The translations under genes and the position numbers were made by a program. A stretch of 59,230 nucleotides of DNA from an uncultured Odoribacter sp. GTDB taxonomy: Bacteria; Bacteroidota; Bacteroidia; Bacteroidales; Marinifilaceae. The DNA lies in assembly GCA_900544025.1 (NCBI GenBank), contig UQTM01000015.1, positions 1-59,230 of the forward strand, given 5' to 3'. This document shows positions 17,441-26,786 of this stretch, piece by piece. The notes under the pieces are model-generated. The model was not told the DNA's origin. It saw only the letters and a program-made list of their open reading frames with translations, and did no database searches. Numbering within the stretch: the first letter of the stretch is position 1; every line of letters starts with the position of its first letter.

Positions 17441-17952
17441 TAAAGAGATTATTGTTCGGTTTGGGACGTAGGCTGATGCCGGGACATAAATATGCATCTT
17501 TGGTGGGGGTGAACTTAGGAAAAGGGAATTGGATTAATACCAAAAATTTTGGTTCGGAACCCTATTTGATAACTATTGGAAATCATTGCCAGATAACACA
17601 TGGAGTTTATTTTCATACACACGGGGGAGCTCAAGTATTGAGAAGAAAATATACTGATCTCGATTTTTTCGGGAAAATTGTAATTGGCGATTACGTTTAT
17701 ATCGGGACAGGGGCTCAAATTCTTCCGGGGGTTACCATTGGGGATGGATCTATTGTCGCAGCAGGTTCGATTGTAACGAAATCCGTGCCGGAAAATGTGA
17801 TTGTTGGAGGAAATCCTGCAAGAATAATAGGAGATGTAAATAGTTTTTTAGAAAAAATATTACCCTATAATGTCAAATCGAAATCCTTGTCTCCTAAGGA
17901 GAAAAAGAAATTACTTCTTTCTTTGGAGGATAAGTATTTTGTCCACAAATAG
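17437..17952 (+). CDS. Hexapeptide-repeat acyltransferase
   Basis: 171 aa, left-handed beta-helix. It has repeated [LIV]-G-x-x-x-x turns: ITIGNHCQITHGVYFHTHGG, KIVIGDYVYIGTGAQILPG, VTIGDGSIVAAGSIVTKSV, then VGGNPARIIG. This is the WbbJ/maltose-acetyltransferase group of O-acetyltransferases. It probably acetylates a sugar in the repeat unit using acetyl-CoA. It overlaps the preceding glycosyltransferase stop by 4 nt (ATGA). Confidence 0.87.
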   Translation: MIKRLLFGLGRRLMPGHKYASLVGVNLGKGNWINTKNFGSEPYLITIGNHCQITHGVYFHTHGGAQVLRRKYTDLDFFGKIVIGDYVYIGTGAQILPGVTIGDGSIVAAGSIVTKSVPENVIVGGNPARIIGDVNSFLEKILPYNVKSKSLSPKEKKKLLLSLEDKYFVHK

Positions 17953-18031
17953 AATTTATACATTTTATATGTGAACGCATTGGAAAAAAACATGACTTTC
18001 CTGTAAATTAAAATTAAGGCAAATATTACGT

Positions 18032-19090
18032 ATGGCAGTATATATACTGAATTTAGTATTGATATTATTATTTTCATTATTGATAAGGGGTATTCCTGTC
18101 TTTCGTAATAAGCAAGGGAAAGTATTATGTATAATTATCGGAATACAATTGTTTCTGACAGCAGCTTTGAGAAGTACATCGGTAGGTGGAGATTTAGCTG
18201 CTTATATACCTAATTATATCCGGCTGGAAAGTGTAGGTTGGGATGAAATATTCGTGGGACGTCTTGAACCCGGTTATACTTTGCTGAATAAGATCTTATC
18301 TGTTTTTTCGACCGATGAAAGATTATTACTTGTAGCGACAAGTGGTATCGTTGTAAGCGGATTCACTATTTTTATTTATAAAAATTCACGAATACCCTGG
18401 TTGAGTTTGTTCCTTTTTGTGGGTATGGGATTTTATACCATATCTTTATCCATGCTTCGACAGGCTATCGCAATTACTCTGACTTTGTGGAGTATCCAAT
18501 ATGTCGAGAAAAGATCGTTTATCAAATTTTTCGGTGTCGTCTTTATTGCAATTTTATTTCATTATACAGCAATCATATTTCTTATTTTATACCCTATTTC
18601 TAAATTTAAAGTAACCTGGGGCTACTTTATAAGTATGCTGGCCATCGCTTTTGTATTGTCCCAGTTGATCGGACGGTTCTTTATCCTGGTTGTTATTGAG
18701 AAATATTACAGTCTTTACGAAGGGCAGATGACGGGAGGAACAGGATACAACATGTTGCTGTTGTTGACGACGATTACCTGTACCGGATTATTATTGTGGA
18801 AAACCAATAAGGAAGAGGCACAGAAGAAAAGTGTGTTTAATCATATGATGATACTTGCCTGCTGTTTTCAGTTCATGGCTTTACATTTTGGACTCTTTGC
18901 CAGGATCGTGATGTATTTTAGTGTCAGTATGTTGATTTTTATTCCTAACGCTTTATCCTGTGTAAAAATAAAAGATTTAAAAGTTTTTGGCATTTTAACT
19001 CTTTGTGGTTTGGTATTTTGCTATTTCGTGTTAATTGTTTTAGGAAAAGACACCAGTGGAATTCTCCCTTTTCTTTTCATGTGGGAATAA
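18032..19090 (+). CDS. wzy: EpsG-family polysaccharide polymerase (Wzy)
   Basis: 352 aa with ~9-10 membrane helices. It shows the EpsG pattern: RSTSVGGDLAAYIPNY in the first periplasmic region, then GYTLLNKIL, then FYTISLSMLRQAIAITL and LFHYTAIIFLILYP. Family knowledge: it polymerises repeat units at the periplasmic face of the inner membrane. Only one polymerase candidate occurs in the locus, matching the single flippase, so this is a Wzx/Wzy-type system. The next gene starts 16 nt after its stop. Confidence 0.85.
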   Translation: MAVYILNLVLILLFSLLIRGIPVFRNKQGKVLCIIIGIQLFLTAALRSTSVGGDLAAYIPNYIRLESVGWDEIFVGRLEPGYTLLNKILSVFSTDERLLLVATSGIVVSGFTIFIYKNSRIPWLSLFLFVGMGFYTISLSMLRQAIAITLTLWSIQYVEKRSFIKFFGVVFIAILFHYTAIIFLILYPISKFKVTWGYFISMLAIAFVLSQLIGRFFILVVIEKYYSLYEGQMTGGTGYNMLLLLTTITCTGLLLWKTNKEEAQKKSVFNHMMILACCFQFMALHFGLFARIVMYFSVSMLIFIPNALSCVKIKDLKVFGILTLCGLVFCYFVLIVLGKDTSGILPFLFMWE

Positions 19091-19106
19091 TTTTGATATT
19101 TTGTTT

Positions 19107-20186
19107 ATGAGAATATTATGCCTTATCGACAGTTTAGGCTCTGGAGGTGCACAACGTCAATTGGTTGGCCTTGCAGATTTGTTAAAAGCGAAAGGAAATG
19201 TAGTCAAAGTGGTGTATTATCATGATGTTCATTTTTTTAAACCGTTTTTGGAAGAGCGCGGAGTTGAATCGGAATATTTGGCTGGAATAACGACTAAGTT
19301 TTCCAAATTTTGGAAGGTTTTTCAACTGGTGAAAGTGTATAAGCCGGATGTTTTAATCGCTTATTTGGACGGGGCGACAATGCTCGGATGTTTATTGCGT
19401 ATTGCAGGATTAAAATTTCGCTTGATTGTATCGGAACGGAGTATTACAGAGTTTCTGAATTGGAAACGGAGGATAAAATTTTTTTTATATCGCTGGAGCG
19501 ATGCCATTGTTCCTAATAGCTATGCAGAAAGTGAATTAATCGGTAAGTTTTTCCCCGTATTAAAAAATAAAATTCATACGGTTACGAATTTTGTCGATAC
19601 CGATTATTTTTCCCCGGTACAGGCTGGGAAAGCTACTTCTCCGACGATTCGTATTTTATGTGTTGCCCGGATCGGGAGTGAAAAAAATGTAATGCTTTTT
19701 ATGCAAGCTGTTAAACTTGTCGTCGAGCGCGGATACTCCGTACGGGTAGATTGGTTTGGAACACCGTCCCAGAAAACTCCTGAATATTTTAAAGCCTGCC
19801 TTACGGAGCGGGGACGTTTAGACATGACGGATATTTTTAATTTTAAACCGGCATCCGGACAAATCCGGGATGAATACCGGAAGGCCGATGTATTTTGTTT
19901 GCCTTCTCTATATGAAGGCTTTCCCAATGTGATTTGCGAGGCGATGTCTTGTGGATTACCTGTCCTTTGCAGCCGGGTCGGAGATAATCCAAGATTGGTG
20001 GAAGAGGGAAAAAACGGCTATTTGTTTCCTCCCGATGAAGTAGAAAAAATAGCCGACAGTATTATTCGTTTTTGTGAATGTTCTCAGGAAAAAAAAATAG
20101 AAATGGGGCAATATAGCCGTCGGATTGCGGTACAAAGATTTTCTGGAGAAAAGTTTGTTTCCCAATATATGGAAATTTTTGCTTGA
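19107..20186 (+). CDS. GT4-type glycosyltransferase
   Basis: 359 aa. I start it at the ATG at 19107 (MRILCLIDSLGSGGAQRQL), because the longer frame from 19056 would overlap wzy and add a non-conserved stretch. GT4 features are SGGAQRQLVGLADLL, ILCVARIGSEKNVMLFMQAV and LPSLYEGFPNVICEAMSCGLP with the E-x7-E pair. Sugar specificity is unknown. The next glycosyltransferase starts 25 nt after the stop. Confidence 0.87.
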   Translation: MRILCLIDSLGSGGAQRQLVGLADLLKAKGNVVKVVYYHDVHFFKPFLEERGVESEYLAGITTKFSKFWKVFQLVKVYKPDVLIAYLDGATMLGCLLRIAGLKFRLIVSERSITEFLNWKRRIKFFLYRWSDAIVPNSYAESELIGKFFPVLKNKIHTVTNFVDTDYFSPVQAGKATSPTIRILCVARIGSEKNVMLFMQAVKLVVERGYSVRVDWFGTPSQKTPEYFKACLTERGRLDMTDIFNFKPASGQIRDEYRKADVFCLPSLYEGFPNVICEAMSCGLPVLCSRVGDNPRLVEEGKNGYLFPPDEVEKIADSIIRFCECSQEKKIEMGQYSRRIAVQRFSGEKFVSQYMEIFA

Positions 20187-20211
20187 TAACGCTTTTAATA
20201 AAATATTGACT

Positions 20212-21345
20212 ATGTTTTCAGAACCCGTAAGAGTATTACACATTTTGCATGGAATGGCACAAGGTGGAGCAGAAACCATGCTTATGAATTATTACCGTTG
20301 TATAGATCGTAATCAGTTGCAATTCGATTTTCTTTTGACTTCCGATAAAAAAGGTGCTTATGAGGATGAAATATTAGAATTGGGAGGCCGTATCTACCGT
20401 TTGCCTTTGTTAACCAAATTTACCCCCTGGAAATATTTGTTCGCCATTCATCGTTTTTTTAAAAATCATCCGGAATATAAAATCGTTCATTCTCATACTT
20501 CTTCAAAAAGTACTTTTCCGCTTTGGATTGCAAAGATAAACCATGTGCCGGTAAGAATCTGCCATTCCCATATTGCAAAATCGGAACAAGGTATTAATGG
20601 GTATATCCGGGATTTTTTAAAGCCTTTCTTAAAGGGCGTGGCTACCGATTATTTTTCTTGTGGTAGGGATGCTGCTGTCTGGTTGTATGGGAAAAAATTT
20701 TGTGATAGCCATGAAGTGATGATTTTAAATAACGCGATACATTCTTCTTGGTATTTGGAAAATAAGGAAGTTAGGAAAGAAATGCGCGTAAAAATGAATC
20801 TGGACGAAAATTTTGTTGTAGGTCATGTAGGACGTTTTTTCCCTCAAAAAAATCATACTTTTATATTGGATGTATTTCGGGCCATACATGATAAGAATCC
20901 TTTAGCTAAATTGTTATTGGTGGGAGATGGGGGATTGAGGCATGAAATAGAAAAAAAGATTCTTGCTTTGGATTTGAAGGATTCTGTTATATTGACGGGT
21001 AATGTGCCGGATGTTTATAATTATATGCAAGCGATGGACATCTTTTTGTTTCCCTCGAATTATGAAGGTTTGCCTTTAGTGTTGATAGAAGCGCAGGCTG
21101 CTGGTTTAAGGTGCTTCTCATCGGCGGGCGCTGTAACAGAGGAAGTCAATCTGGCTGGATTGATAGAATATATTCCTTTGTCTAAGCCTGCGGAATATTG
21201 GGCTGACCGGATATTGAGATGTGCTGCCGGTTACGAAAGAATAGATACTTACGAGCAAATTGTAAAATCGGGCTATGATGCAGAAACTGCTGTGGAATGG
21301 CTTCAAAATTTTTATTTACAGAAATACAAGAGCTTAAGCCAATAG
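20212..21345 (+). CDS. EpsF-like GT4 glycosyltransferase
   Basis: 377 aa. The start at 20212 (MFSEPVRVLHILHGMAQGGAE) avoids overlap with the previous gene and places the conserved HGMAQGGAETMLMNYYR loop close to the N-terminus, as in EpsF-like enzymes. Further motifs are HSHTSSKSTFPLWIAK, VGHVGRFFPQKNHTFILDVF and FPSNYEGLPLVLIEAQAAGL. It adds a sugar to the lipid-linked intermediate; the donor is unknown. Confidence 0.87.
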   Translation: MFSEPVRVLHILHGMAQGGAETMLMNYYRCIDRNQLQFDFLLTSDKKGAYEDEILELGGRIYRLPLLTKFTPWKYLFAIHRFFKNHPEYKIVHSHTSSKSTFPLWIAKINHVPVRICHSHIAKSEQGINGYIRDFLKPFLKGVATDYFSCGRDAAVWLYGKKFCDSHEVMILNNAIHSSWYLENKEVRKEMRVKMNLDENFVVGHVGRFFPQKNHTFILDVFRAIHDKNPLAKLLLVGDGGLRHEIEKKILALDLKDSVILTGNVPDVYNYMQAMDIFLFPSNYEGLPLVLIEAQAAGLRCFSSAGAVTEEVNLAGLIEYIPLSKPAEYWADRILRCAAGYERIDTYEQIVKSGYDAETAVEWLQNFYLQKYKSLSQ

Positions 21346-21347
21346 TT

Positions 21348-22448
21348 ATGAAAATAGGGATTCTTACTCATTATGACGTTAATAACCAGGGAGCTCAGTT
21401 ACAGTTGTATGCACTGTATATGAAATTAAAGGAAATGGGACATACTCCTGTTGTTTTGACTTATCGTAAAAATTATGATTTTGACCCGGCTTTGGAACGT
21501 CGTAATCAGATTTCGGTAAAATCTATTCCTTATATATTAAAAAATTTCCTGTTTCGGAAAGGTTTGGGATTAACGTGGCATAATGTAAAAAAATACCTGA
21601 CCAACAAAAAATTCAGGCAGACGACCTTTCAGTTTGAAAGTTATTGCCTGGCAGAGATAGATGCCGCTATTGTGGGAGCTGATGAGGTTTTCAGCTTGGA
21701 AATAGGAATAAATATGATGATGTTCGGGCATGGGGTACATACGCAAAATTTAATTGCCTATGCACCTTCTGCGGGACAAACGGATATGGAACGGGTTAAA
21801 GCGTTTCATTTCGAACACCTGATGGCATCGGGTTTAAAAAGTTTCCGCTTCCTTTCGGTAAGGGATAAGGCGACCGCCGCCTTGGTGGAAGGGCTGACGG
21901 GTCAGTGGCCGGAGATTGTATGCGACCCTGTTTTGTTATATGATTTTTCTCTAATGAAAATAGATGTAAAAGTCCCTTCGCAAAAATATATGGTAGTCTA
22001 TGGATATGACCGTCATTTTGTGGATGAAAAGGAGATCAGGGTATTAAAAGCATTTGCTAAAGAACGGGGCTTGCTGATTGTATCTCCCGGATGTTACCAT
22101 CGGTGGTGCGACCGGAATATTACATGTGATGCGTTGCAATGGGTTGAATTGTTTAGGCGAGCGGAGCTGATTGTAACAGACACTTTTCATGGAACGATTG
22201 TTTCGGTTATTACAGAGAGACCGATGGCTGTATATGTCAGAAGTAAGGTAAATTCGAATAAATTAGTAGATTTAATTAGGCGTTTGGGAATATCAGATAG
22301 AAGAATCAACGATTTTTCACTGGTGGAATTGAATACTATTTTCGTGAGATTTCAGGATTATCAAGTTATAAACGGGCATGTTTCGAAGCTTCGGCAAGAA
22401 GGATATGCTTATTTGGAAAATGCTCTTCAGCGATGTCAGAACAATTAA
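21348..22448 (+). CDS. Polysaccharide pyruvyl transferase family protein
   Basis: 366 aa, starting at 21348 (MKIGILTHYDVNNQGAQLQ), 2 nt after the preceding stop. The N-terminal N-N-Q-G-A-Q motif, the central GADEVFSLE segment and the C-terminal VTDTFHGTIVSVI with the conserved D-T-F-H-G are the family signature. Members add a ketal-linked pyruvate to a glycan sugar using phosphoenolpyruvate, giving a negative charge. It overlaps the start of the following 4Fe-4S protein by 16 nt. Confidence 0.87.
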   Translation: MKIGILTHYDVNNQGAQLQLYALYMKLKEMGHTPVVLTYRKNYDFDPALERRNQISVKSIPYILKNFLFRKGLGLTWHNVKKYLTNKKFRQTTFQFESYCLAEIDAAIVGADEVFSLEIGINMMMFGHGVHTQNLIAYAPSAGQTDMERVKAFHFEHLMASGLKSFRFLSVRDKATAALVEGLTGQWPEIVCDPVLLYDFSLMKIDVKVPSQKYMVVYGYDRHFVDEKEIRVLKAFAKERGLLIVSPGCYHRWCDRNITCDALQWVELFRRAELIVTDTFHGTIVSVITERPMAVYVRSKVNSNKLVDLIRRLGISDRRINDFSLVELNTIFVRFQDYQVINGHVSKLRQEGYAYLENALQRCQNN

Positions 22449-23647
22449 ATAATATTTCGGACGCAACCTCTCGTTATTGTACAGGTTGTGCTGCCTGTCT
22501 GGCCGTTTGTCCCGCCGATGCTTTACAGTATCGGTTAAATGATGAAGGATTTTATGAAGCTTTTGTAGAAGAAAATAAATGTATTCATTGTGGACGTTGC
22601 CGGAAGGTATGTTATAAATTTGCTTTGGATGAAGATTTAGGAATAGAATTTAAGCAAGGTACTCTTTATGCGGCTCAGAGTGTGCGGCCTGATATCGTAC
22701 AGTCTTGTACTTCAGGAGGGCTTGCTTATGAAATAGCCCGTTATTGTTTAGCCGATGGGTATATCGTTGTCGGGGTGGTTTATGATTACAGCACCCATCG
22801 GGCAAAAACCGTGCTCGCCGATTCCAATGAAGGGCTTGAATTGTTGAAGGGATCTAAATATTTGCAGGCCGATAGCCAAGATGCTTTTCAATCCATATTG
22901 AAGGATGCTGTAGAAAATCCGCATCGAAAATATGTTGTTTTCGGTACTCCTTGCCAGATTGCCGGTTTCAAAAAAACGCTCACTGTCCAGCGGGTGAAAA
23001 ATGAAATTTTGACAGTCGATTTGTTTTGCCACGGAGTACCTTCTTATTGGGTGTGGGACCGCTATCGCAGCAAATACCCTTCCCTTCAAAATGTCGTTTT
23101 CAGGAGTAAAAAAAGAGGATGGCATAATTTTACCCTAGAGATAGGTATCCCTGAAAAAATATATTATCTGACAGCTGAGCGAAATTTCTTTTATCGGATC
23201 TTTTTTGACAATATATTACTGAATAAACCTTGTTTTACTTGTAAGTTGAGAAGCCGGTATTCTTCTGCCGATATACGTTTAGGTGATTTTTGGGGAAAGA
23301 AATATCAGAATAGAGAAGATGGTGTTTCCGCTTGTTTATTATTATCCGATAAAGGCAAAGAGATATTCCAAGATCTTGTTTCTCATGGAAATATCCGTCA
23401 GATTGCAGAAGAATCTATTGCTGAATGTATGGCTTTTCAAAGTAACCATAATTATGCTTATTGGAAACAACGCGAACAAGCGTTTGAGGAATTGAAAAAT
23501 GGAATTGCTTTAAAGTATGTGGTTCGGAAGTATAGGAAAAGTTTTCCTTATGCTTGTCGTTTAAAGCAAAGCATAAAACAATTAATCTCCTGTATTCCAG
23601 TTTTTATGATACATCATATAAAAGTTTTGTATCGAAAATGTATATGA
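22433..23647 (+). CDS. 4Fe-4S protein of the coenzyme F420 hydrogenase beta-subunit family
   Basis: 404 aa. The N-terminal ferredoxin domain has two 4Fe-4S motifs: YCTGCAACLAVCPADAL and CIHCGRCRKVC. FrhB-type domains follow (SCTSGGLAYEIARYCL, VVFGTPCQIAGFKKT, DLFCHGVPSYWVWDRY, CFTCKLRSRYSSADIRLGDFWG). Such proteins occur in many Bacteroidetes polysaccharide loci next to pyruvyl transferase-like genes, as here; the substrate is not known and the name does not imply F420 use. It is translationally coupled to the upstream gene. Confidence 0.85.
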   Translation: MSEQLNNISDATSRYCTGCAACLAVCPADALQYRLNDEGFYEAFVEENKCIHCGRCRKVCYKFALDEDLGIEFKQGTLYAAQSVRPDIVQSCTSGGLAYEIARYCLADGYIVVGVVYDYSTHRAKTVLADSNEGLELLKGSKYLQADSQDAFQSILKDAVENPHRKYVVFGTPCQIAGFKKTLTVQRVKNEILTVDLFCHGVPSYWVWDRYRSKYPSLQNVVFRSKKRGWHNFTLEIGIPEKIYYLTAERNFFYRIFFDNILLNKPCFTCKLRSRYSSADIRLGDFWGKKYQNREDGVSACLLLSDKGKEIFQDLVSHGNIRQIAEESIAECMAFQSNHNYAYWKQREQAFEELKNGIALKYVVRKYRKSFPYACRLKQSIKQLISCIPVFMIHHIKVLYRKCI

Positions 23648-23697
23648 TTATTATTTGTCTGTAAATCATTAAAATAATTATTCTTAGCAAGTTGGTT

Positions 23698-24693
23698 ATG
23701 CGAAAAATATTAATTACGGGAGGAGCCGGATTTATTGGCTCTAATCTGTGTGAAGCTTTATTGCAGCAGGGAAATGAAGTGCATTGTTTAGATAATTTTA
23801 TTACGGGAAAAATATAAAATATACTGCCGTTATTGGAAAAATATCCGAATCGTTTTCGTTTGGTGGTAGGTGATATACGTAAACTTGAAGATTGCCGTAA
23901 AGCGGTGGAAGGAATGGAATATGTACTGAATGAAGCGGCGTTGGGATCTGTTCCCCGGAGTGTCAATGACCCGGTGACGACGAATGATGTGAATATCGGC
24001 GGTTTTTTGAATATGCTCGTGGCATCGAAATTATAATTAAAAAAAGGAAAGATAGTCTATTTTCAATAATCAATATATCTTTGTATGAAGTAAAAAGCAT
24101 GATAAATGAAAGAATTACCCAAAATAGAGGAAGTAATAGGCCGTCCGTTATCTCCTTATGCTGTTACGAAATATGTAAACGAATTATATGCCGATGTATT
24201 TGCCCGAACATACGGTATGGAATACGTCGGACTGCGTTATTTTAATGTATTCGGCAGGCGTCAGGATCCATTTGGGGCGTATGCGGCTGTCATTCCTCTG
24301 TTTGTCGATAAATTAATAAAACATGAGAGCCCGGTGATCAATGGAGATGGAGAATATAGCCGGGATTTCACTTATATCGACAATGTTATCCAGATGAACT
24401 TATTGGCGATGACGACCGATAATCCGAAAGCCGTTAATCAGATTTACAATACGGCTTTTGGGGAACGGGCTACTTTAAATCAGTTAGTGAATTATTTAAA
24501 GGAATTTTTGAGTGAATTTGATCCTGAAATAGCTAAAGTAGAAATATTGCATGGGCCTAACCGTGTAGGAGATATTCCTCATTCTCTGGCTTGTATCGAT
24601 AAAGCTAAAAGCTTACTTCATTATGATCCGCAGTATTCCATGCGGGACGGTTTGAAGGAAGTTATAAGATGGTATTGGGATAATTTAAGATAA
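23698..24693 (+). pseudogene. Broken WbpP/TviC-like UDP-HexNAc(A) 4-epimerase (extended SDR)
   Basis: One frame spans 332 codons but is interrupted. The NAD-binding start is intact (ATG 23698, ILITGGAGFIGSNLCEAL). An in-frame TAA at 23815-23817 stands where a Gln codon (CAA) is likely. Homology then resumes in the same frame to VASK at 24030. The next 84 nt (24031-24114) are unrelated, contain several stops, and replace the ~20 residues that carry the catalytic Ser/Thr strand (ASSSxYG). Homology resumes with LPKIEEVIGRPLSPYAVTKY, which keeps YxxxK, and runs to the natural end. The insert holds a TATCTTTG -7 match (24076-24083) and an in-frame ATG at 24106, so a C-terminal 195-aa fragment could be expressed but would lack NAD binding. 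Confidence 0.82.
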
Positions 24694-24699
24694 TCTGAT

Positions 24700-25260
24700 A
24701 TGACTTTTAAAGAGGTTAAGGATCTAATAAAGGGAGATTTATATAGATATACGGGTGGAGGGAAATTTTTTAAATCAATTTTATTAGTTCCTGGGTTTAA
24801 GTATATGTGTGTATGGCGTTTGTTACAATATACTGGTTCCCATAAAGCATTTTTTATTTTTGATGTTTTATTGAAAATAAAATTGACATTAATGCAACGC
24901 CATTATGGTATTCAAATTCCACGGAATACAAAAATAGGTAAAGGTTTCTATATAGGACACTATGGAACGATTGTGATTAATGAAGCTGCAATTATCGGTG
25001 ATAATGTCAATATATCACATGGCGTGACCATTGGGCAAGCAAATAGAGGGAAAAGAATAGGTGCAGCAATTATTGGTAATCAAGTTTATATAGGACCAGG
25101 TGCTAAAATAATAGGTAAGGTCGTCATTGGTAATAATGTTGCTATAGGAGCAAATGCTGTTGTGACGCATGATATTCCTAATGATGCTTGTGTAGGAGGT
25201 ATTCCAGCTAAAATCATTTCAATGAATGGAGCTGAAAATTATATCAATAGAACTGTCTAA
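24700..25260 (+). CDS. Serine acetyltransferase-like hexapeptide acyltransferase
   Basis: 186 aa. It has an N-terminal helical part with YMCVWRLLQY, then a left-handed beta-helix: KIGKGFYIGHYGTIVIN, NVNISHGVTIGQANRG and VYIGPGAKIIGKVVIG, ending VGGIPAKII. This is the CysE/WcaB-like group. In a polysaccharide locus it is more likely to O-acetylate a sugar than to make O-acetylserine. The start at 24700 is 6 nt after the epimerase remnant. Confidence 0.87.
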   Translation: MTFKEVKDLIKGDLYRYTGGGKFFKSILLVPGFKYMCVWRLLQYTGSHKAFFIFDVLLKIKLTLMQRHYGIQIPRNTKIGKGFYIGHYGTIVINEAAIIGDNVNISHGVTIGQANRGKRIGAAIIGNQVYIGPGAKIIGKVVIGNNVAIGANAVVTHDIPNDACVGGIPAKIISMNGAENYINRTV

Positions 25261-25280
25261 TTTACTTTCAAATATAAAGT

Positions 25281-26549
25281 ATGAATATCGAAATAAAAAT
25301 TGCCGTAATCGGACTTGGTTACGTAGGGCTTCCTTTGGCCCGTTTGTTTTCAACTAAATATACAACTGTCGGGTATGACATGAATAGTGGCAGAGTAAAA
25401 GCATTGATGGGAGGACATGACGCGACGCTTGAAGTGGCGGACGATTTGTTGCAGGAAGCCATTCAAAATGGTTTTTATTGTACCTCCGATCTTGAGGAAA
25501 TTCGGGAGTGTAATTTTTATGTTGTGGCAGTACCTACTCCGGTGGATCAAAATAACAATCCGGATTTATCCCCTTTGTATGCAGCCAGCACAACTGTCGG
25601 GAAAGTGATAAAATCCGGTGACATTGTCGTTTATGAATCTACGGTATATCCGGGGGTAACGGAAGATGAATGTATTCCTGTGGTGGAGAAAACATCCGGT
25701 TTAAAATTTAATTGTGATTTTTATGCCGGATATTCGCCGGAACGAATTAATCCGGGTGATAAATTGCATACGGTAGAAAAAATAAAAAAAGTTACTTCGG
25801 GTTCTACTCCTGAAATCGGAAAGATCGTTGACGAAGTTTATGCTTCGGTTATAACGGCAGGTACGCATTTGGCTCCTTCTATTAAAGTGGCGGAAGCGGC
25901 CAAAGTAATTGAAAATTCGCAGCGGGATATTAATATCGCTTTTGTGAATGAATTGTCGAAGATTTTTACGAAGATGGGAATCGATACACAGGAGGTGTTG
26001 AGTGCCGCTTCTACAAAATGGAATTTCTTACCTTTTAAGCCGGGATTGGTTGGCGGGCATTGTATCGGAGTGGATCCTTATTATCTTGCCCAGTGTGCCC
26101 AGCGATACGGTTATAATCCGGAAATTATCCTTGCCGGGCGGCGGACCAATGATGGAATGGGGGAATATGTTGCTAATCAGGTAGTTAAATTGATGCTTAA
26201 AAAAGGAATACAGGTGTTGGATTCCCATATCCTAATATTAGGATTTACTTTTAAGGAAAATTGCCCCGATGTTCGTAACACGAAGGTTATAGATATTATA
26301 CATGCTTTGAATGAATATAATTTAAAACTGACAGTTTGTGACCCTTGGGCAAATTCCGATGCCGTAAAAAGAGAGTATGGAATAGAAGTTATAAATAAGC
26401 TTCCTGAAAATAAATTTGATGCTGTGATTTTGGCTGTTGCGCACGAGAAGTTTTGTGGAATAGATTTGAGTAAGATGCTTAAATTGAATCATGTCGTTTA
26501 CGATGTGAAAGGAATATTGAATAAAGATACGATCGATGGACGATTATGA
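25281..26549 (+). CDS. UDP-N-acetylhexosamine 6-dehydrogenase (TviB/WbpO-like)
   Basis: 422 aa, complete. The NAD-binding Rossmann domain begins IAVIGLGYVGLPLARLFS. The central domain carries VKVAEAAKVIENSQRDINIAFVNE split over the family hallmark (key residues K, E, N), and the catalytic Cys is in GGHCIGVDPYYLAQ. The C-terminal domain has LGFTFKENCPDVRNTK. It oxidises UDP-GlcNAc or UDP-GalNAc to the uronic acid with 2 NAD+. Homologues work with the WbpP/TviC epimerase, which here is a pseudogene just upstream. So the product may be used directly as UDP-GlcNAcA, unless an epimerase is encoded elsewhere. Confidence 0.92.
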   Translation: MNIEIKIAVIGLGYVGLPLARLFSTKYTTVGYDMNSGRVKALMGGHDATLEVADDLLQEAIQNGFYCTSDLEEIRECNFYVVAVPTPVDQNNNPDLSPLYAASTTVGKVIKSGDIVVYESTVYPGVTEDECIPVVEKTSGLKFNCDFYAGYSPERINPGDKLHTVEKIKKVTSGSTPEIGKIVDEVYASVITAGTHLAPSIKVAEAAKVIENSQRDINIAFVNELSKIFTKMGIDTQEVLSAASTKWNFLPFKPGLVGGHCIGVDPYYLAQCAQRYGYNPEIILAGRRTNDGMGEYVANQVVKLMLKKGIQVLDSHILILGFTFKENCPDVRNTKVIDIIHALNEYNLKLTVCDPWANSDAVKREYGIEVINKLPENKFDAVILAVAHEKFCGIDLSKMLKLNHVVYDVKGILNKDTIDGRL

Positions 26550-26607
26550 CGATTTTGAATCAGTGAATTTGTTAAGTGTAAAACTCTAATTGTCTTGCTT
26601 GTTTTAG

Positions 26608-26640
26608 GAATGTTTTTGTGTATAGAAACATTCATTTTTT
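26608..26640 (+). terminator. Rho-independent terminator after the dehydrogenase gene
   Basis: GAATGTTT (26608-26615) pairs with AAACATTC (26626-26633), 8 bp, followed by ATTTTTT. Confidence 0.65.
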
Positions 26641-26757
26641 ATTATGTTTACATAATCCGAATAGGAGAGGTTTTTGTCGGGGAGTATCAAATCCTCCCCT
26701 ATTCACTGTTTTTAAAAAAGGAACAGAAATAACGTTATCCGATTTCTTCATAAGGGT

Positions 26758-26786
26758 AAACGGGAGAAATTTTTCTCCCGTTTTTC
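26758..26786. terminator. Strong hairpin terminator
   Basis: AAACGGGAGAAA (26758-26769) pairs perfectly with TTTCTCCCGTTT (26772-26783) over a 2-nt loop and continues into T residues. It is likely to work in either direction. Confidence 0.75.
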
